Source: Neostapfia colusana
Taxonomy: Eukaryota; Streptophyta; Magnoliopsida; Poales; Poaceae
Assembly: GCA_030760725.1 (NCBI GenBank)
Contig: JASWHV010000012.1
Coordinates: 36,301,652-36,365,651 of the forward strand
Direction: 5' to 3'
DNA length: 64,000 nt
In this document: positions 27,771-41,517 of the stretch, in pieces
Layout: each line of letters begins with the position of its first letter
Position numbering within the stretch: the first letter of the stretch is position 1
Made by a program: the position numbers and the translations under genes
The notes under the pieces: generated by a model
The model's database searches: none
Told to the model about the DNA's origin: nothing
Seen by the model: only the letters and a program-made list of their open reading frames with translations

Positions 27771-29457
27771 TGTCACACCCGGTTTTTCCGAAGAACAACC
27801 AAGTGAATATCACATGTATGCCAGGATCATTTTCTCATACATGTGATGACAAATAGTGAAGCATCATTTATTACAAGCCAGGTGTCGAATATAAGTAAGT
27901 CTTACATAGTAAATGTCTCGATGGACAATAATAAGTTCATCACAAGTAAATAAACTAGCAGTGGAATATTATTCTTTAGGGCTCCATCACAGGCGTTGCC
28001 CGGGGCTTCCATGAACCTAGAAACCTTCTTCGGGTCCAAAGTCTTGGTCATTATACACCACCTCATTATCTTGACCTGAGCAGCAATATAAACCAACAAA
28101 AATGCAAGGTTGGGTACCAATGGTACTCAGCAAGTGTGGAAAAATTATACCATGCACGGCTAGAACAAGGAGAGATTTAACTCATGGTTAAAGCACTACG
28201 CGATTAATACCTATCACCTTAGCTTATTAAGCACCTACATTACTACACAAGTGAAATGGTCCCAATCTCCCATCCCATCATCATAATCTAATAACCATAA
28301 CATCATTTCCAATGTTAAGCTCCCCGCTTAACATCCACAACTTCCAAAAACCTTCACTCCTCTAATCATGAATAAGTCCAGGCCGCTCTTAACTGTGAGC
28401 ACGGCTGTCAAGACAGTTTTGACTCTGCAGAGTTTGTACCACTGTACCCACAAGTAGTGATTTCATCCCCCGTTGCCGGGTGGACTAAAAGAACCTCCAT
28501 TATGCCAGTGGCTACGATCCACATTCACACTTCCCAGGTGTGCAGCCAGGAGATCACTACGAAGCCTTTACAAAGGGATTCCCGACGAGCGTGGGCCCAC
28601 TGAGGTTTCACCCCTAACATCATACAAGAGGCTCCAACCCCGCTGCAGTGGCCCCCTCTTGAGCCTTGTGGTTCATATGGTAGTCCAGCTGACACCTATT
28701 CCCCGCACCATCCAACACACCCATACTACGCCGGGGATACACCTAATTAATTGGCCAAGCTGCCCCATCTCAGCATGTGGTTGGCACGGTAAAGCCAGGT
28801 TACATGCTCCATGAACCGGTCCTTAGGATCCAGGCAAGTACTAAACACAAACCCAACTCTCGTGCACCCAGCACCAACCAAATCATCCAACTTGCCTTGA
28901 TCCCTACCTCTACATAACTCACAATAGCTCATTCAAGAGTATGGTAAAATAAACTGATGATCTCATATCCCAAATATCCCATTCTAAGCATGGCTAAGCA
29001 TATTCATGTAAATAAATGACATGACCAAAATAAATCCCAACCCAAGCTACAAGGAAAACAAGGTAATGCAATTCTAGGGAAACTTCCTAGCATGGGTTTC
29101 ATATTTCATTTGACAATGCAAATAATTCTATCTACACATCCTAGCATAGGATCAAAGTGGTCAAGGACACTTGCCTCCCTCTTGCTGCTCTTGAAATGAG
29201 TAGTCCTGATCTTGGAAAGGGATAACTTGTTCTTGAACAGGTTCTACTTCATACCATCACACATAGCAAAAGAAAAACAACAATCATAAGACATAGTTCA
29301 CACTTCTTACTTCATACAAACCACACATTCATATTTATGAAATTCATTCACCATTATATGTGTTGTGGTTACTTTGTGTGTTGATCTGTGGCTTGCATAC
29401 ACTTTCATTTATATGTGTATGATTCCTACTTTGGTGTTCATATTTATACTTACATAC

Positions 29458-29522
<65 letters not shown>

Positions 29523-31231
29523 CAGTTTTAAATAAATTCCTTATATTAAACTACCAAGTATGTATGAAAAGTATTTTTCTTCTCTATATGTGCCTTCATA
29601 ATTTCTATCAACCCTAAACTGAACTCTTTGGATTTTAAAAACTCCATTTATCATTTACTAGTTGCTATATTTTCAGATTTATATTCCTATGCATAATTGT
29701 GTATTTTATTATGAAATTAGTAATACACATCATCTAAACAGTATAGGTTCTGGTCCTAAATAATTTAATAACATATTTTGACCTTGGCCTCTGCTGTAAA
29801 CTATTTCATAATTAATTTCCCTATTTTTCTATAACTATTCTTTACTTAAAAATGTGTCCCTATACTAATAAATGTGAATATTAAATGAAACATATTCATT
29901 TTAGCCCAAAAATATATTTTTATCTCACTCCAAAGTTTTCTAAATACTGAAGAAGTTTTTAATTAATTTCGACAATTATGTTTGTCCCACTTTTTAATTT
30001 TTAAGCACTAGTTACATATTCAATTTTCTAAATTAAATACTAAACAGGGCTAAAATAATGAACTCACCTCATTACAGGGTCTATAATATTATTTTCATAA
30101 TTTCCAGGGGTCTAGCTACACTTATCAGAGGTGTTTTACCTAATTTTTATTGAGTCCAGGGGCTAAAACTGATTTTTAAATGAATTTACATGATTTTCTG
30201 GAGTTCCAGGAGCTAGATCAGAAGTTTCCGGGGCTAGCTCTTATTTCCCGAGAACCCCAGGGGGTAGCACGTAAGAATTCCAGTCTTTATAACGCGGGGC
30301 TGACGTGGACCGTCCGATTTTAAACCGACGGCTGAGATTATAACATCGAACCGGCACGCGGGGTTTTAAAGTCTATCGTGCGATTTAAAATAAACGGCGC
30401 ACAAGCGGCCACGTCGCTCTGATCGAGCGCGGGCGGCGCTGCCGGCGGCGCACGGCGGCGGGAAGCGGCGATCTCGCCGGAAAGTTTCGGATCCGCGAGA
30501 ATTCTGCCTAGAACTGTGATCTTATGGCATAGATCGGTAGAGGGGAGGTCAGGGATCTCACCTCGGGGGTTTTCTCGAGCTCAGGGGTCCTAGAAAGTGA
30601 TCGGCGGCGAGGTCCGAGGCAAAACCACGGCGAAGCTCGTCGGCGCTGTGTTTACACCGTAATTCTCCGAGTTTTCTGCACCTGCAAAGCTCCCCGGAGG
30701 CGGTGGATCAAGACCAGCGAGTTAGATCAGAGTTTCCGAGCTTAGATCGGCCAGAATTCACCGGCGAAGTCTCGGTACTCACCGGAGTAAAAATCGGCGA
30801 TCGCGTGGGAAAAACCGATCGGGGCTGGGGTTTTTATAGCCGGGGAAGGGCGGTGGGTCAGTTGTGATCGAGTTTGATTCTTCTGGGACCGGAATTCGGG
30901 CTGAGGGACGCGGTATTCCGATCGGTTAAGATCGCGCGCGCGCGGGAGAGTCCGGGGTCGCGGGGTTAGGGATGACAGGTGGGTCCCACCTGTCTGTGAG
31001 GGATAGCGCGGGCGCGCGGCTGCGGGCTGGCGCGGGGGAAATTGGGCCGGCTGGCGGGTTTCGGCCCACTGGCCGGTTTTTCCCGTTTTCTCTCTTTCTT
31101 TTTCCATTTATTTTCTGTTTTGAGTCTAATTTTAATTCCAGTTTGAATTTGAATTTTTGCAAAACATGCAACACGTCCAAAAATTTTTAAATTCCCCTCT
31201 GAACATGGTTTAGGGTTTTGAATCAAAATTT
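27771..31231 (-). repeat. Tekay 5' LTR, outer end lost
   Basis: It matches the 3' LTR from TGTCACACCC at 27771 to AATCAAAATTT at 31231. The next bases should be GGGGTGTTACA but instead read TTAAATGCAAC, which belongs to LTR A. So the outer 11 bases of the element are missing at this edge. Confidence 0.93.
29459..29520. repeat. (TA)n(TG)n microsatellite in the 5' LTR
   Basis: Sister site of 20112-20231 with about half as many TG units (near 25). Confidence 0.97.
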
Positions 31232-32463
31232 TTAAATGCAACACTACCCAGTACCCTTTGTACGCTTTCGCAAATGATTTATGTAATATGTTTGTCCTTT
31301 ACCGTGTGCTGTTGGGTGCCGCATCGCACGACACCACCAAATGCGATTCCCGGGCGAGCATGCACGGAACCGTGACCCGGGGACGTCACAATGTATTGAT
31401 GAAATACTAAATATGTGCAGGTTAGTTTTAACTGGTTAGAGGGCTAGCCCGACATGTACCGAGATCTTTGTCGGTACTGGGCTAGCCAGGACTTCGTCAC
31501 TAAGTCCACACGGGCTCGAGCCTGCAGAGGGACGTACGGCCAGCATAACTACGGCGGCGATGGCTACGTGCGTTTGGCTAAACGCATGATAAGTATATTT
31601 TAAGTTTGTTTATGTGTTCATAATATATTTCTCCTACTAACACGTATCAACAGGAGTGAGAGACTAGTCAAGAGCCGACACCGACCCACGTTTGAAAGAG
31701 AGGTCACAGGGGAAGTGACCCTTCCCAGCCTCGGCAGTGTAGTCAGGTCGCGGCCGACCGACTGGTAAGTTCTCAGAATTCATCATTTTAATTATAAGTC
31801 ATACTATTACTGAAACGATTACACCATTTCTTTGTGTTTTAGTAAAAGTACACGCAGGAGGACAATAAGATACATGATGAAGGCTACGATTGGGAAACCG
31901 CGCCAATCGAGCCTAGAGCCATGTACGCAAGCGGCGGCGGGAAGGCCCATCGACGGTGAGTTGGTCAATTGTTTAATTTTTTTAATCTTGCTTCTTTTAG
32001 TTATTATTTTTCTATCTTTTGTAGGTTTGCCATTTTCGATGGAGTTGTCGACTCGAGGGCGGCGCGACCTTCGAGAGTTACTCCATCGACAGAGGCTTTA
32101 TCCGTTGGGCCATCGAGTGACCGTCGTCTCTGGTAGAGGGACTTGGAGCTCCATGCCATGGAGGAGAGGCTTGCGTGGACCTACGAGGAGCTCGACATGA
32201 TGAGGCTCGTCCAGGAGTACCAGGCCAACCTCATGGCCCAGATGTAGGCAACGGTGGAGGTAAGTAATTTAAATTACTGTAGTTTAAATTTTTAGCAATT
32301 CAGTAATATGTATGTTTTAATATGTTGCAATGACATGCCTTACTCGACATACTTGGCAGGAGCTCACGTTTCCTGCATGATCGCAGCCGCCACAGGCGCC
32401 CTCGTCATAGCCGCCCCCAGCACAGGTACCCCCGGCACTATCGTAACTCTTTAATACTCTTTA

Positions 32464-32775
32464 ATACAGAGAGGGAGATAAAGAGAGAGAGGGATGGGGA
32501 GAAGGAGAGGGAGGGAGAGGGGGGAAGAGAGACAGAGAAAGAGAGAGAGTGAAAGAGGGGAGAGAGAGGGGGGGGAGATAGTGAAAGAGAGAGAGGATGA
32601 GGAGAGGGATAGAGAGACAGAGAAAGCGAGGGAGAGAGTGAAAGAGGGGGGAGAGAGTGAGAGAGAGAGAATGAGGAAGAGAGAGAGAGAAGGGGGAGAA
32701 GGGTGGGGAGAGGGACGACGAGAGGGAGAGAGAGGGAGAGAGAAGGAAAGAGAGGGATATGAAGGGAGAGAGACA
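32464..32775. repeat. AG-rich microsatellite
   Basis: About 310 bp of GAGAGAGAGGG-type purine sequence just after the last recognised Transposase_24 exon. Frames across it are artefacts. Confidence 0.95.
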
Positions 32776-32802
32776 TGTCTAACTTTTATTTACTTTGCAG
32801 GG

Positions 32803-35800
32803 TTCACCGATGGACCGGAGCCCGTACATCCAGAACCTCAGAAGGTGGTGCCGCACGATGCGACACTCGACAGCACACATCATAACGAAACATGGTATTA
32901 CATTGAAAACAAACTGAATATGTACAAAAAGTAGTACAAACCTTCAGTTTACAGCTAATTACAGAGTTACTACAGCGGAAGATAATTTATACAACTCACG
33001 CCCACCTAACTAGCAGAAGTCGGTTGTCCAGCCCTACGGACAACCTACACTAGCTGCACTCATCTTCAGCACGGCATGTGCGGCTCTCACTCAGCCGTGG
33101 TCCCCGATGGAGGGTATACCTCACTGGTGGACTCGTACCCCTAGTCCGTGGGGTATTCCTCACCTACAAACACTCATAGCAGCAACCGTGAGCACGATGG
33201 CTCAGCAAGTCTTAACCGACTCACCTATACATGAAACTCTACATGAAGTTCATACTCGAACATAGGATGATAATTTGCAGCAACCGGACACGCCTACAAG
33301 TTCATCTTTTAGCCACAAGTTAACAGTTCATGAATCTGAAATTTAGTAAGCAATATTTGGTGGCACACATGTAGCAATACAAATTATTCATATCAGCAAT
33401 GTTGAATCATAACAATCCATATATTAACCTACGTCACGACGCAGTGAACAAGTGGTACTCATAACCGTGAGGGACGGCGAACCGACTCGATATACACCCG
33501 CAGGGATACCCGAATAGTATGTCACGTGCGCCCACACGTGGAGCTGCACACAACACGCTTACCCGGTGTTGTACGGGACAACCTTTCACCAAACAGCCCA
33601 AACGTCGAACCGGTCGCACCCAAACGGACAGGAGGTTCCCTACACGGAGCATCTCTCTATGCCCGTTAGCAGATTTCCACCTTGCTGCCCTCAACCTACA
33701 CCTATAAATCGGTGCGTTATGCCTCGACGTCCGGAGGTATAGGTTACATCAGTTTATCGGGGCCCATATCCGATATGCCTTCGGTACATTCAAACTTGTT
33801 CAGCGGGGCCACACACGGATCGGTCCTCAGTCGACACGGACAGGGCTACACACACAAGACTTCCTCTTGCTGTATCCTAGCCCCTGTCTAGTCTCCATTT
33901 ATTCTTACTAAAATTTTCTCACAACTCGAACCAGTCCCGTGTGTCCCGAATCCTATACTTGCGAGTAGATTCCAACTACTCGACTTGTACCGAAGTCTAT
34001 ACATATTAATCAGAGCATAAGCTACTCGAGGACTTAGACAGTACCCTCACTCTTGTTGGAATGATCTGGTTATGCATTTGGGGTTTCATCCATCCTACAC
34101 CTAAAGCACACACATACTTCACACTAAGTGTATATAAAGCAAAACTTTAAAAACTTGTTCAATGCAAACCAGGGCTTGCCTTGTTGCTGCTGGTATAATA
34201 GTATATAATCCAATTAGAGCATACTATCCCTTGAGGCTTAATCACAGATTCACTTCAATGAACTCACTCCGTCGAACTCCGCCGTCGACCGTCTTCGTTT
34301 TAACAACTATCGACATGTATATGTACCAGTTTCATAATGCAATCTAGATAATTTAAAACTTAAACTTGTTAAGAACAGAGGATGGTGTGGTAGTGCTAAG
34401 AAGGGATGTTTTGCCTCTGTTGTGCAGAGAAATTAAAGAGAGAAACCCTTCTTCCTATAGGAACTTAAGTCCTAATGGTCTAGGTTGCATAATAGATATA
34501 TGAGATGGCTGAAAAGCTTTGAATGAAACTGAAAATTAGGAAAGCCACTGACTTCAAAACTTTTACAGCAAGTCATACACTACCCAGTGACTTAGCTTGC
34601 TAAATTGCAGCTAAAGTTAATGGAAATTTAATCCCTCATAATTCCCCCAAGATTTCCTATGTACTTCTCATATACATAGGAATGGAAAACCAATACAGGA
34701 AGTTCTAAGGCTCAACTTGAGCTGAAACTTTACATGTGAGTTCCTGGTCACAAGAAAGTACTTTGGTCCAAAATTCAGGACTTTCCATTGAGTAGTTCCT
34801 CCAGAATAATTCTATAAGCAGTTATGCTACAAGGAATTAATTCTGAAGTAAGGTGCATTTTCATGCCCAATCAAGTGAACTACCATTTCAAGTATGCTCA
34901 TAGAGCATGTATGAATTTTCCTATAATTTTTGGAGCTAAGGATTGCCCAGAACTGATTTTACAAAGGAAGATCATTTTCTGAAAAAGTTTCTGGACAATT
35001 TTGAGCACAGCAGGTTGTACTCTGGAAATTCTTGCTCAATTCAACTCTAAATGAGCTAAAACTTTGCTAAAAGTTCAAAACATCATAAAGAATATTCTGG
35101 CAAAATTTGAGGATTTTTGGATGAACCAAACTCCCTCAATAATTCTTTTTCAGAAAACATTCAAAGAATTTTCCAGAATTTATTATTGAGTTTCATACAA
35201 ATTGGGGGTTCATATTTGGATAGATCATTGCAAAATGAATCCAACCCAATTTTAATCGCTCAATTTGGAGGTCCCTACACAAAGATATGAATTTCTAAAG
35301 TTGGAGCTAAATATGGAATTATTTTTCTATTGCAAACTCGAGCTGGGCCAACGATTTAAACTGCAGCCACTCAGATTGAAGCCACACCGGGCTACACCGT
35401 TTTTGGCACGCAGCCACAGGGAATCCCAGATCCACAGCCGATCCAAACTTTTAAAATTCGGTCGCTGACAGCTGGGCCCGGCCGAGTCTTCTTCCTCCTC
35501 CAGCCCTTTCCCACGCCCGCGCCCTCCCCCTCACCGGACAGAGGCGGTGCCTCGCCGGAGGGAGGTTCCCGGCTGCCACCCAGCCGGAGGCTCGCCGCCT
35601 GTGGGTTTGCAGCTACGGGGAATCGTTTGGTGGGGTCGGCGCTAGCTGTTGATGACCAGAATTAGGTCGGCGGCGGCTTCCGTGAAGCTCCGGCGCCGAT
35701 GACCGATCACCCTAGCTCGCCAAAAGTTTGGGGAATTGGCTCTAAAGCATCAGTGGACCTTGAGGAAGATCGACAAGCAAGCAACTACCCTCGGGAGAGG

Positions 35801-37390
35801 CAGCTAATAGGGTTTCATCGTGCACCCGAGGCGTGCCGCCATGATTGAGCTCCGAAAACCTCAAATTGGCTCATGTACAATTGATTTCTAGCTAGGGTTA
35901 TGAAGGAAATCGACCACTAGCCCATATAGTTCACGTGTGCATGATTTGGTGGCCTAAAAACAAGAATTGCGATCGAATTTTGATGAATTCTCACCTGGGG
36001 TCACTTTGCACGCGCCGAGAGTAAATCGCCAAATTCTCGCTCGGGGGATCACGACTTGAGTTGAGGTTTGGCAAGGAGTAGCGGGGAACTCCGACGCTCC
36101 TCTGGGCCTCCTTGCTCGGGCGTAAAAGCCCCTCGGTTGCGCTGTCCACGTGAGCACCTAGTGGCGGTAAGGCTTGGCCGTTGTGAAGAACAACCGGACT
36201 AGGTCGGGGAGCCCGAAACTTGCACCGAGGAGGCAGAGTGAACACTCCCGGTGCCGTTTTGCAGCTTGGAGGAAAGGTGTGCACGGGTTTTTGGCTGGCT
36301 CCCGATTGACTAACTGAGGCAGCAATGTATCTCTGTTCTCTTGCCGTGCCAGGAAGAACCGGCTGCGGTGTGTCCGTTTGGTGAGCAAAACGATCACTTC
36401 ACATGCTGCTGAGAGCACGAGCTGGTCGCCAGCACATCGCAACAAGCTGGAGGTGCTTCCACGGGGAGTCTCGGCTGCAGCTCGTTGGCGCCCTGCGAGT
36501 GCTCCTCGGTGGGTTCGAGTGGAACAGAGACTGGAGACTTAGGGTGCAAGTCTACTCGGCTCTATGACATGTGGGCCCCACTTCTTCCCCCCTTCTTATC
36601 CTCCCAAAAGATCTAAATTTTGGCAGGTGATCTAAACCCCATTCGGAGAGTTCAAATTCGGATGTTACTTCGAATACGACAAGGTTTTATCCAAATTCAG
36701 ATTTGAATTTGAATTCAAATGAAATTCAATGTCCTTGTTGGAAAATAATAGCAAAGCATTCTCAAATTCCATCAAACTTTGCCATTCCACTAATTTAACC
36801 GTGAGGAATTCAATTATGCAACCTGATTTTTAAGTTGGCCACTGCAAATAGGAATTTTAAACCACAGTTTGTATTCCATTTTTGAAATGGCCACTTTTGA
36901 ATTTGGTGAACAAGTTTGGTTTGCTCATATCACATGCTTGGTCACTTATGGACTTAGTCAGAACTCCACCAGTTCAGTTTGAACTTGCCCTTCAAATTTG
37001 AATTCAACACGGATTCACAATGATCATGATTAACACCCTTTTAGCCCACCCTAAAATCCGAAGTTTGCCACCATAAATCCCCTCAATTTCAAATGTATGA
37101 GGTTCCATGTGTATTCAAAAATTTGGCAGCCATTTGAGGTGAGAATTTGATCTAAATATCTGCTTTTTATTCTTTCTCATGCACATGTATGATTTACACA
37201 TGGGTTTAACTCCACCTTGGTCTGACACATTCAAATGAATGCTTGAACCTGTGTTGTTGAACCCTATGTACACCATCTCGTATAAGAAAGTTCTTGTAAG
37301 TCCCATTTTTCATGAACTATAAAACACAATAATGTTCAAACATCCGTTTCTTTGCACTCATGTTTTTGGGACTTCTACATACAACATATC
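32803..37390 (-). mobile_element. Long LTR (LTR C), minus strand
   Basis: Its 3' end lies at the left (CGATGGACCGGAGCCCGTAC and then GGTGGTGCCGCACGATGCGACA), closely matching the end of LTR D at 53210. Further landmarks run in reverse order to LTR A and LTR E: CAGGGCTTGCCTTGTTGCTG (34170), the AT-rich block 34430-35330, the GC-rich block 35460-36600 and an AT-rich 5' part to about 37390. No primer site or gag lies to the left and no pol to the right, so it is probably a solo LTR. The terminal TG/CA bases are not clear at either edge, so the ends are approximate to about 30 bases. No target duplication was found. Confidence 0.7.
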
Positions 37391-38392
37391 GGGCACGGGC
37401 TTACCCCTGGTAATACCAGGGCGATTCCTGCCAAGAGCTTGTGGCATAGCCGAACGTGGAGAATTACCTTAAGAGCTACAGTACATTTACCATCCTATGG
37501 CAATGACTAACCTAAACATCGTAGAATCAATGTTGGGACCAAGCACTATATTATTTATACTAACATATTCATATAATACCTAATTAGAATATAGTGGAGG
37601 ACTATGGTGTTTACGATAACATAATAACAAGGCTACTATACTATCATAATAACATATAAACCTACCACATACATGGATTCCACAATCAAACAAGAAACAC
37701 TTCATCCAAGCATATGAATAAAAGAAGACTAATATTATAAATAAGAATAAAGTCATAAACAAAGAAAAAGATACATGAGTCATACCTTTCCCATAGTAGA
37801 CATCAGAACTAGAGGATCCTTCCTACAACCTAAACTCCACTAGTTTCTTGGATAAAGTGTGTACACAAGAGAGTATTACTCAAGTGGTGTGTGTGAGAAG
37901 TGAGGGGTATGGGGTCCTATTTATACATGAGTTAAGGTTGGTTCCCGCAAGAATATGCGCGCGAATCAACCAGAGCCGACTTCAGGGAGCCACAGGGAGT
38001 CAACACGTGGAGGATGACCGAGTTTGGGGGTAGGACCATTCGGCCGAACCCCTAGTTCGGCCGACCCTGGGGTGGCCACAGACTCGGTGTGCTTCCTTTG
38101 GGTGGCTTCTAGGTGGGCCCTCAGGTGTTTACCGGGTCATACGCCGTTGGAATCTCTCGGATACTCCTGTAAGTGGGTCATTGGATCCATGGACTACCAC
38201 ATTTCGTCCTCTGGTTGGCTTGAAGTGTATATTTTAGGATTGCTCCCCTAAATTCTTCTCAATTTTGCATATATTCCCTGCATGCACATTTCTTTCCAGG
38301 TACAAGTGGAACTACGTTATTTGTAAGGGTAATGCGTGCAAGAAATGTGCACTTCTTCACATAATTGAGTAATATTGACGGTCAAATTGGTA
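37391..38392 (-). mobile_element. LTR-like block with a promoter, unclassified
   Basis: On the minus strand a TATA box (TGTATAAATAGGACCC, near 37915-37930) is followed by a pyrimidine-rich leader-like run, and upstream there is a GGTTCGGCCGAA palindromic motif (near 38040-38070). This looks like the U3-R part of an LTR of a family unlike A to F. Edges, terminal repeats and coding parts were not found, and the block ends where the hAT gene resumes. Confidence 0.35.
38283..38351. repeat. Perfect 12 bp inverted repeat
   Basis: TGCACATTTCTT at 38283-38294 and AAGAAATGTGCA at 38340-38351 can pair around a 45 base loop, about 40 bases from the hAT junction. Confidence 0.75.
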
Positions 38393-39208
38393 CTTAATGA
38401 TCGTCAACAAATACAAAATTAAACTTTTGCATCTTATCAATCAAACGAAATGCTCCACCATTACATGTTGGTTTAACGGAATCTTTCTTAACAATCTCAA
38501 GCACCTCCAAGATGGCTTCCCACATTTGAAAAATGCAAAGCAATATTTTAAGAAGTGAACCCCATCTAGTGTCTTCAGGCCTAGCTAGGCTACTTTCTTG
38601 GTTCAATCCTTTTTCTAGTGCTAGTCTAACCATTCTCCACTTTTTCTAATAGCACATCATGATGTTTTGCAAGTAAAACATCCTTCCTCATACATGATGC
38701 ACCTATGGTGTTAACTATCAAAAGAACATAATTGAAGAAATCTGCAATAACTGGACTAGATGTTGCAACTGTAACAACCACTAACTGCAATTGATGGGCA
38801 AAATGATGCACGCAAAAGGCATAAGGATTTTCACCTCCAATTAATTTTTGCGCACCATTAATGTCACCTCTCATGTTTGAAGCTCTATCATAAGCCTGCC
38901 CTCGAATCCTAGCGATACTCTTATGAGAAGAGAGCATACAAACCAAAGCTTCTTTCAGGGCTGCAGCTATACAACTTTCAATATGTTGAACTCCAAGCAA
39001 CCTCTTCAAAACCTTGCCCTGATCACTAAAAACCTACAAAACATGGTTTATTATATGTATGAAGTTTTAAAAAGAAAAATAGAAGATAATCACAACCATT
39101 TAAAAGTACTAACCGCAAAATCATAGCCATTTTCTCCTTTGTTGGTACACCTCGAGACTCATCAATAAGCATAGAAAAAATCCTATCTCCAAGCTCATCC
39201 ATAATCAC

Positions 39209-39898
39209 TAGGGGTGGGCACGATTAACCATTAACCGCAAAACCTAATCAAATTGCACCGAATTGAACCGAAATATGTTGTTAAATGAAATGTCACGCGG
39301 TTATCATTTTTGTGTATTTCGGTTAATCGAATCTTGTTCAGTTATCACGTCGCATTAACCGAATAACGGATTTAACCAAAATTATAACCCATGCTACCCT
39401 ATACACACATAACAATAAAGCTCAACAATACTAATCTTTATGCTCATCAAAATTTTCCTCATAGCCCCAACTCAATCTTGATAATTTCCACCCTTCACCG
39501 ACACATACATGTCATTTTTGTATGTTTATTGATAGTTTTTTACGTGTTTATTATCATTTTTCTTGATAAATTATATTACATATTAAAATGTGGTTAACAA
39601 GAAGGGTGGAATTGACGCAGTGGTAATGTGTCTCCACTTGTATCCTGAGGTCTTGGGTTCAAACCAGCCTCTCTGCAAAACAGGGGTAAGGTTGTCTAGA
39701 AATAACTCTTCCCTAGACCCCACAATTTGCGGGATCCTTCGGCACTAGGTACGCTCCTTTTTATTATTGAAATGTGGTTAACCGCACAACCAAATCGAAT
39801 TAACCTCAACCGAATTGTGCGGTTATGACTTTTTTGGATCAAATACGGTTATCGATTCTTCATAACCAAAATCTCGCTTAACCGAATGCCCACCCCTA
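39209..39898. mobile_element. hAT-type MITE with target duplication
   Basis: Terminal inverted repeats TAGGGGTGGGCA and TGCCCACCCCTA lie at the two edges. The 8 bp outside are ATAATCAC and ATAATCAG, a hAT-size target duplication with one mismatch. It is 690 bp in all, or about 505 bp without the nested SINE and its target duplication. It lies within the hAT-like transposase pseudogene. Confidence 0.92.
39599..39769 (+). mobile_element. tRNA-derived SINE (Au-like) inside the MITE
   Basis: 171 bp with a box A-like ACGCAGTGGTAATG and box B-like GGGTTCAAACC near the start, and a short T-rich end. It is flanked by a perfect 13 bp target duplication AAATGTGGTTAAC at 39586-39598 and 39770-39782. 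Confidence 0.92.
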
Positions 39899-40787
39899 AT
39901 AATCAGTGTCATCACTTGTCTTGCACAAGCTTTTGTGAGGTCCTTCTGAATATGAGGAGATAACATTTGATTTGTTTAAACCCATTCTCATATGCATCCT
40001 TCAGTGACTTGTTCTTATCTTTATACCATTCAACTATCTCTCTAAATTTACCCATGTTGAGAGAATCTTCGGACTCATCATGCCCATGAAATACGTCACC
40101 TTGCTCAATAAGATATCTTGCCACCTCTAATTAGGAATTTAAACGAATCTTGTACTGATTTTTTCCCTCCTTGCTAGTTTCAATAAATTTTCTATAGACA
40201 CTTGTTCTTTGGTTCATAAAATCCTCACACTTCATTCTTGCATTGTTATGACTCTTACAATTACTATGTTTCTCGAAATTCTACTAAGTCTTCTTCCAAT
40301 TGACAGAACCAGACTTAGCAAACACATCACCACCAAATTTAGATGGTTTTTCTGGCTCAAAGAAAAGATAACAGTACAAGCAAAAGGTTGTATCTTTTGA
40401 TACACTATACTCAAGCCAATCAAATTTATCATACCATGTTGCTTCAAAGGATCTCCATTAACCATTTTGCCATCTACGAGGAAATGAATGGTTAATTGGT
40501 TGAGTTGGTCTGGACAAAGCATATGCCCTCTTTACTTGATCTCTAATTGCAAATGCATAGTGGTCAATTGGTTTGCGATCCTCTGGATCATCAACTATAT
40601 CTGAGAATCTAAACTCCAGTTCAGCTCTTCTTGGTTCATGTTCAACCGATCTATTTTCACTTGTGTTCTCAATCAATCTATGAACATTTGTGCTCTCATC
40701 ACTGTTAGGAGTACTAGCACTACCACTGTTGATATTGGTTGAAAAATATTTAGACAATGTCCCTTTGTACATATTGGAAATCTGCAA

Positions 40788-41517
40788 TAGAATAACAAAA
40801 ATGCATTAGGCTCTCAACTAATTACTATAAATCTCTCCATTTCGATTGGTCCACAGTAATGATTATCAGACTATAAGTAATACTAGGAATATAAAGTATC
40901 AAGATTGTCAAAAAATATGAAAAATATTAAGAACATCTGAAATCAGAAAATGACCTTTCTTTAGATTGTCGCCGACTCGCCACTTCTGCTCGCTTTTCGA
41001 GTCGCCCATCGGCCCATTGTCGCTCCGGCTCGTAGGCCCACCTGCGCCTCGCCCAACACCCGCCTGCACCTCACCCGCCCCGCGTGTTGCCGCTTGCGCC
41101 TCGCCCGCCCGCGCTTGCACGCCTCGCGACCCACCCATGCCTCGCGTCGCAACGCTGCCCACATCGCTGGCTGCGCCCTGTTGCAGTGTCGCCCACCGGC
41201 CACCGCTCATCCGATCTTACTTGAACAACAGTGCCACTGCTCATCCGATCTTACTTGAACAACAGTGTGGATTCAAGGGTTTATGTCACAGGGAGATGGG
41301 TTGGGCACTAGTGAGCCAAAAAAATGGGTCGTGGTTCTATTAGGGCCTACGTATGTACAACCTAAAGTTGAGGCCATCACATGAACAATCTTCTTCAACT
41401 TTTACGCCCCTTAATTCCTCTTTCATAGCTGTAAAAATTATGGAGAGGTTGATAGAGGAGCTGTCCTATGTGACGCACAGTAGGGGGTCGAGCCCCCTGT
41501 TGCCCTCTTGGATCTAT
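40788..41517. other. 5' flank of the hAT-like element
   Basis: Holds a GC-rich stretch (40960-41200) whose long frames look compositional, a 34 bp direct duplication of CTCATCCGATCTTACTTG (about 41206 and 41240), and the worn element end near 41480-41517. No gene is seen. Confidence 0.4.

Larger units (their letters stand above)
38398..40787 (-). pseudogene. hAT-like transposase, N-terminal and middle part
   Basis: Read downward from the ATG at 40787. A variable N-terminus is followed by the TTF zinc-finger block (WYDKFDWLEYSVSKDTTFC then CYLFFEPEKPSKFGG, about 40440-40310), a DELGDRIFSMLIDESRGVPTK block (about 39200), GQAYDRASNMRGD with CVHHFAHQLQLV (38900-38780) and LARPEDTRWGS (38580). 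This order is that of plant TTF-type zinc-finger/hAT proteins. Frame changes, stops and a MITE (39209-39898) break it. The rest of the protein is at 12199-11438, across the CACTA insertion. Confidence 0.88.
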
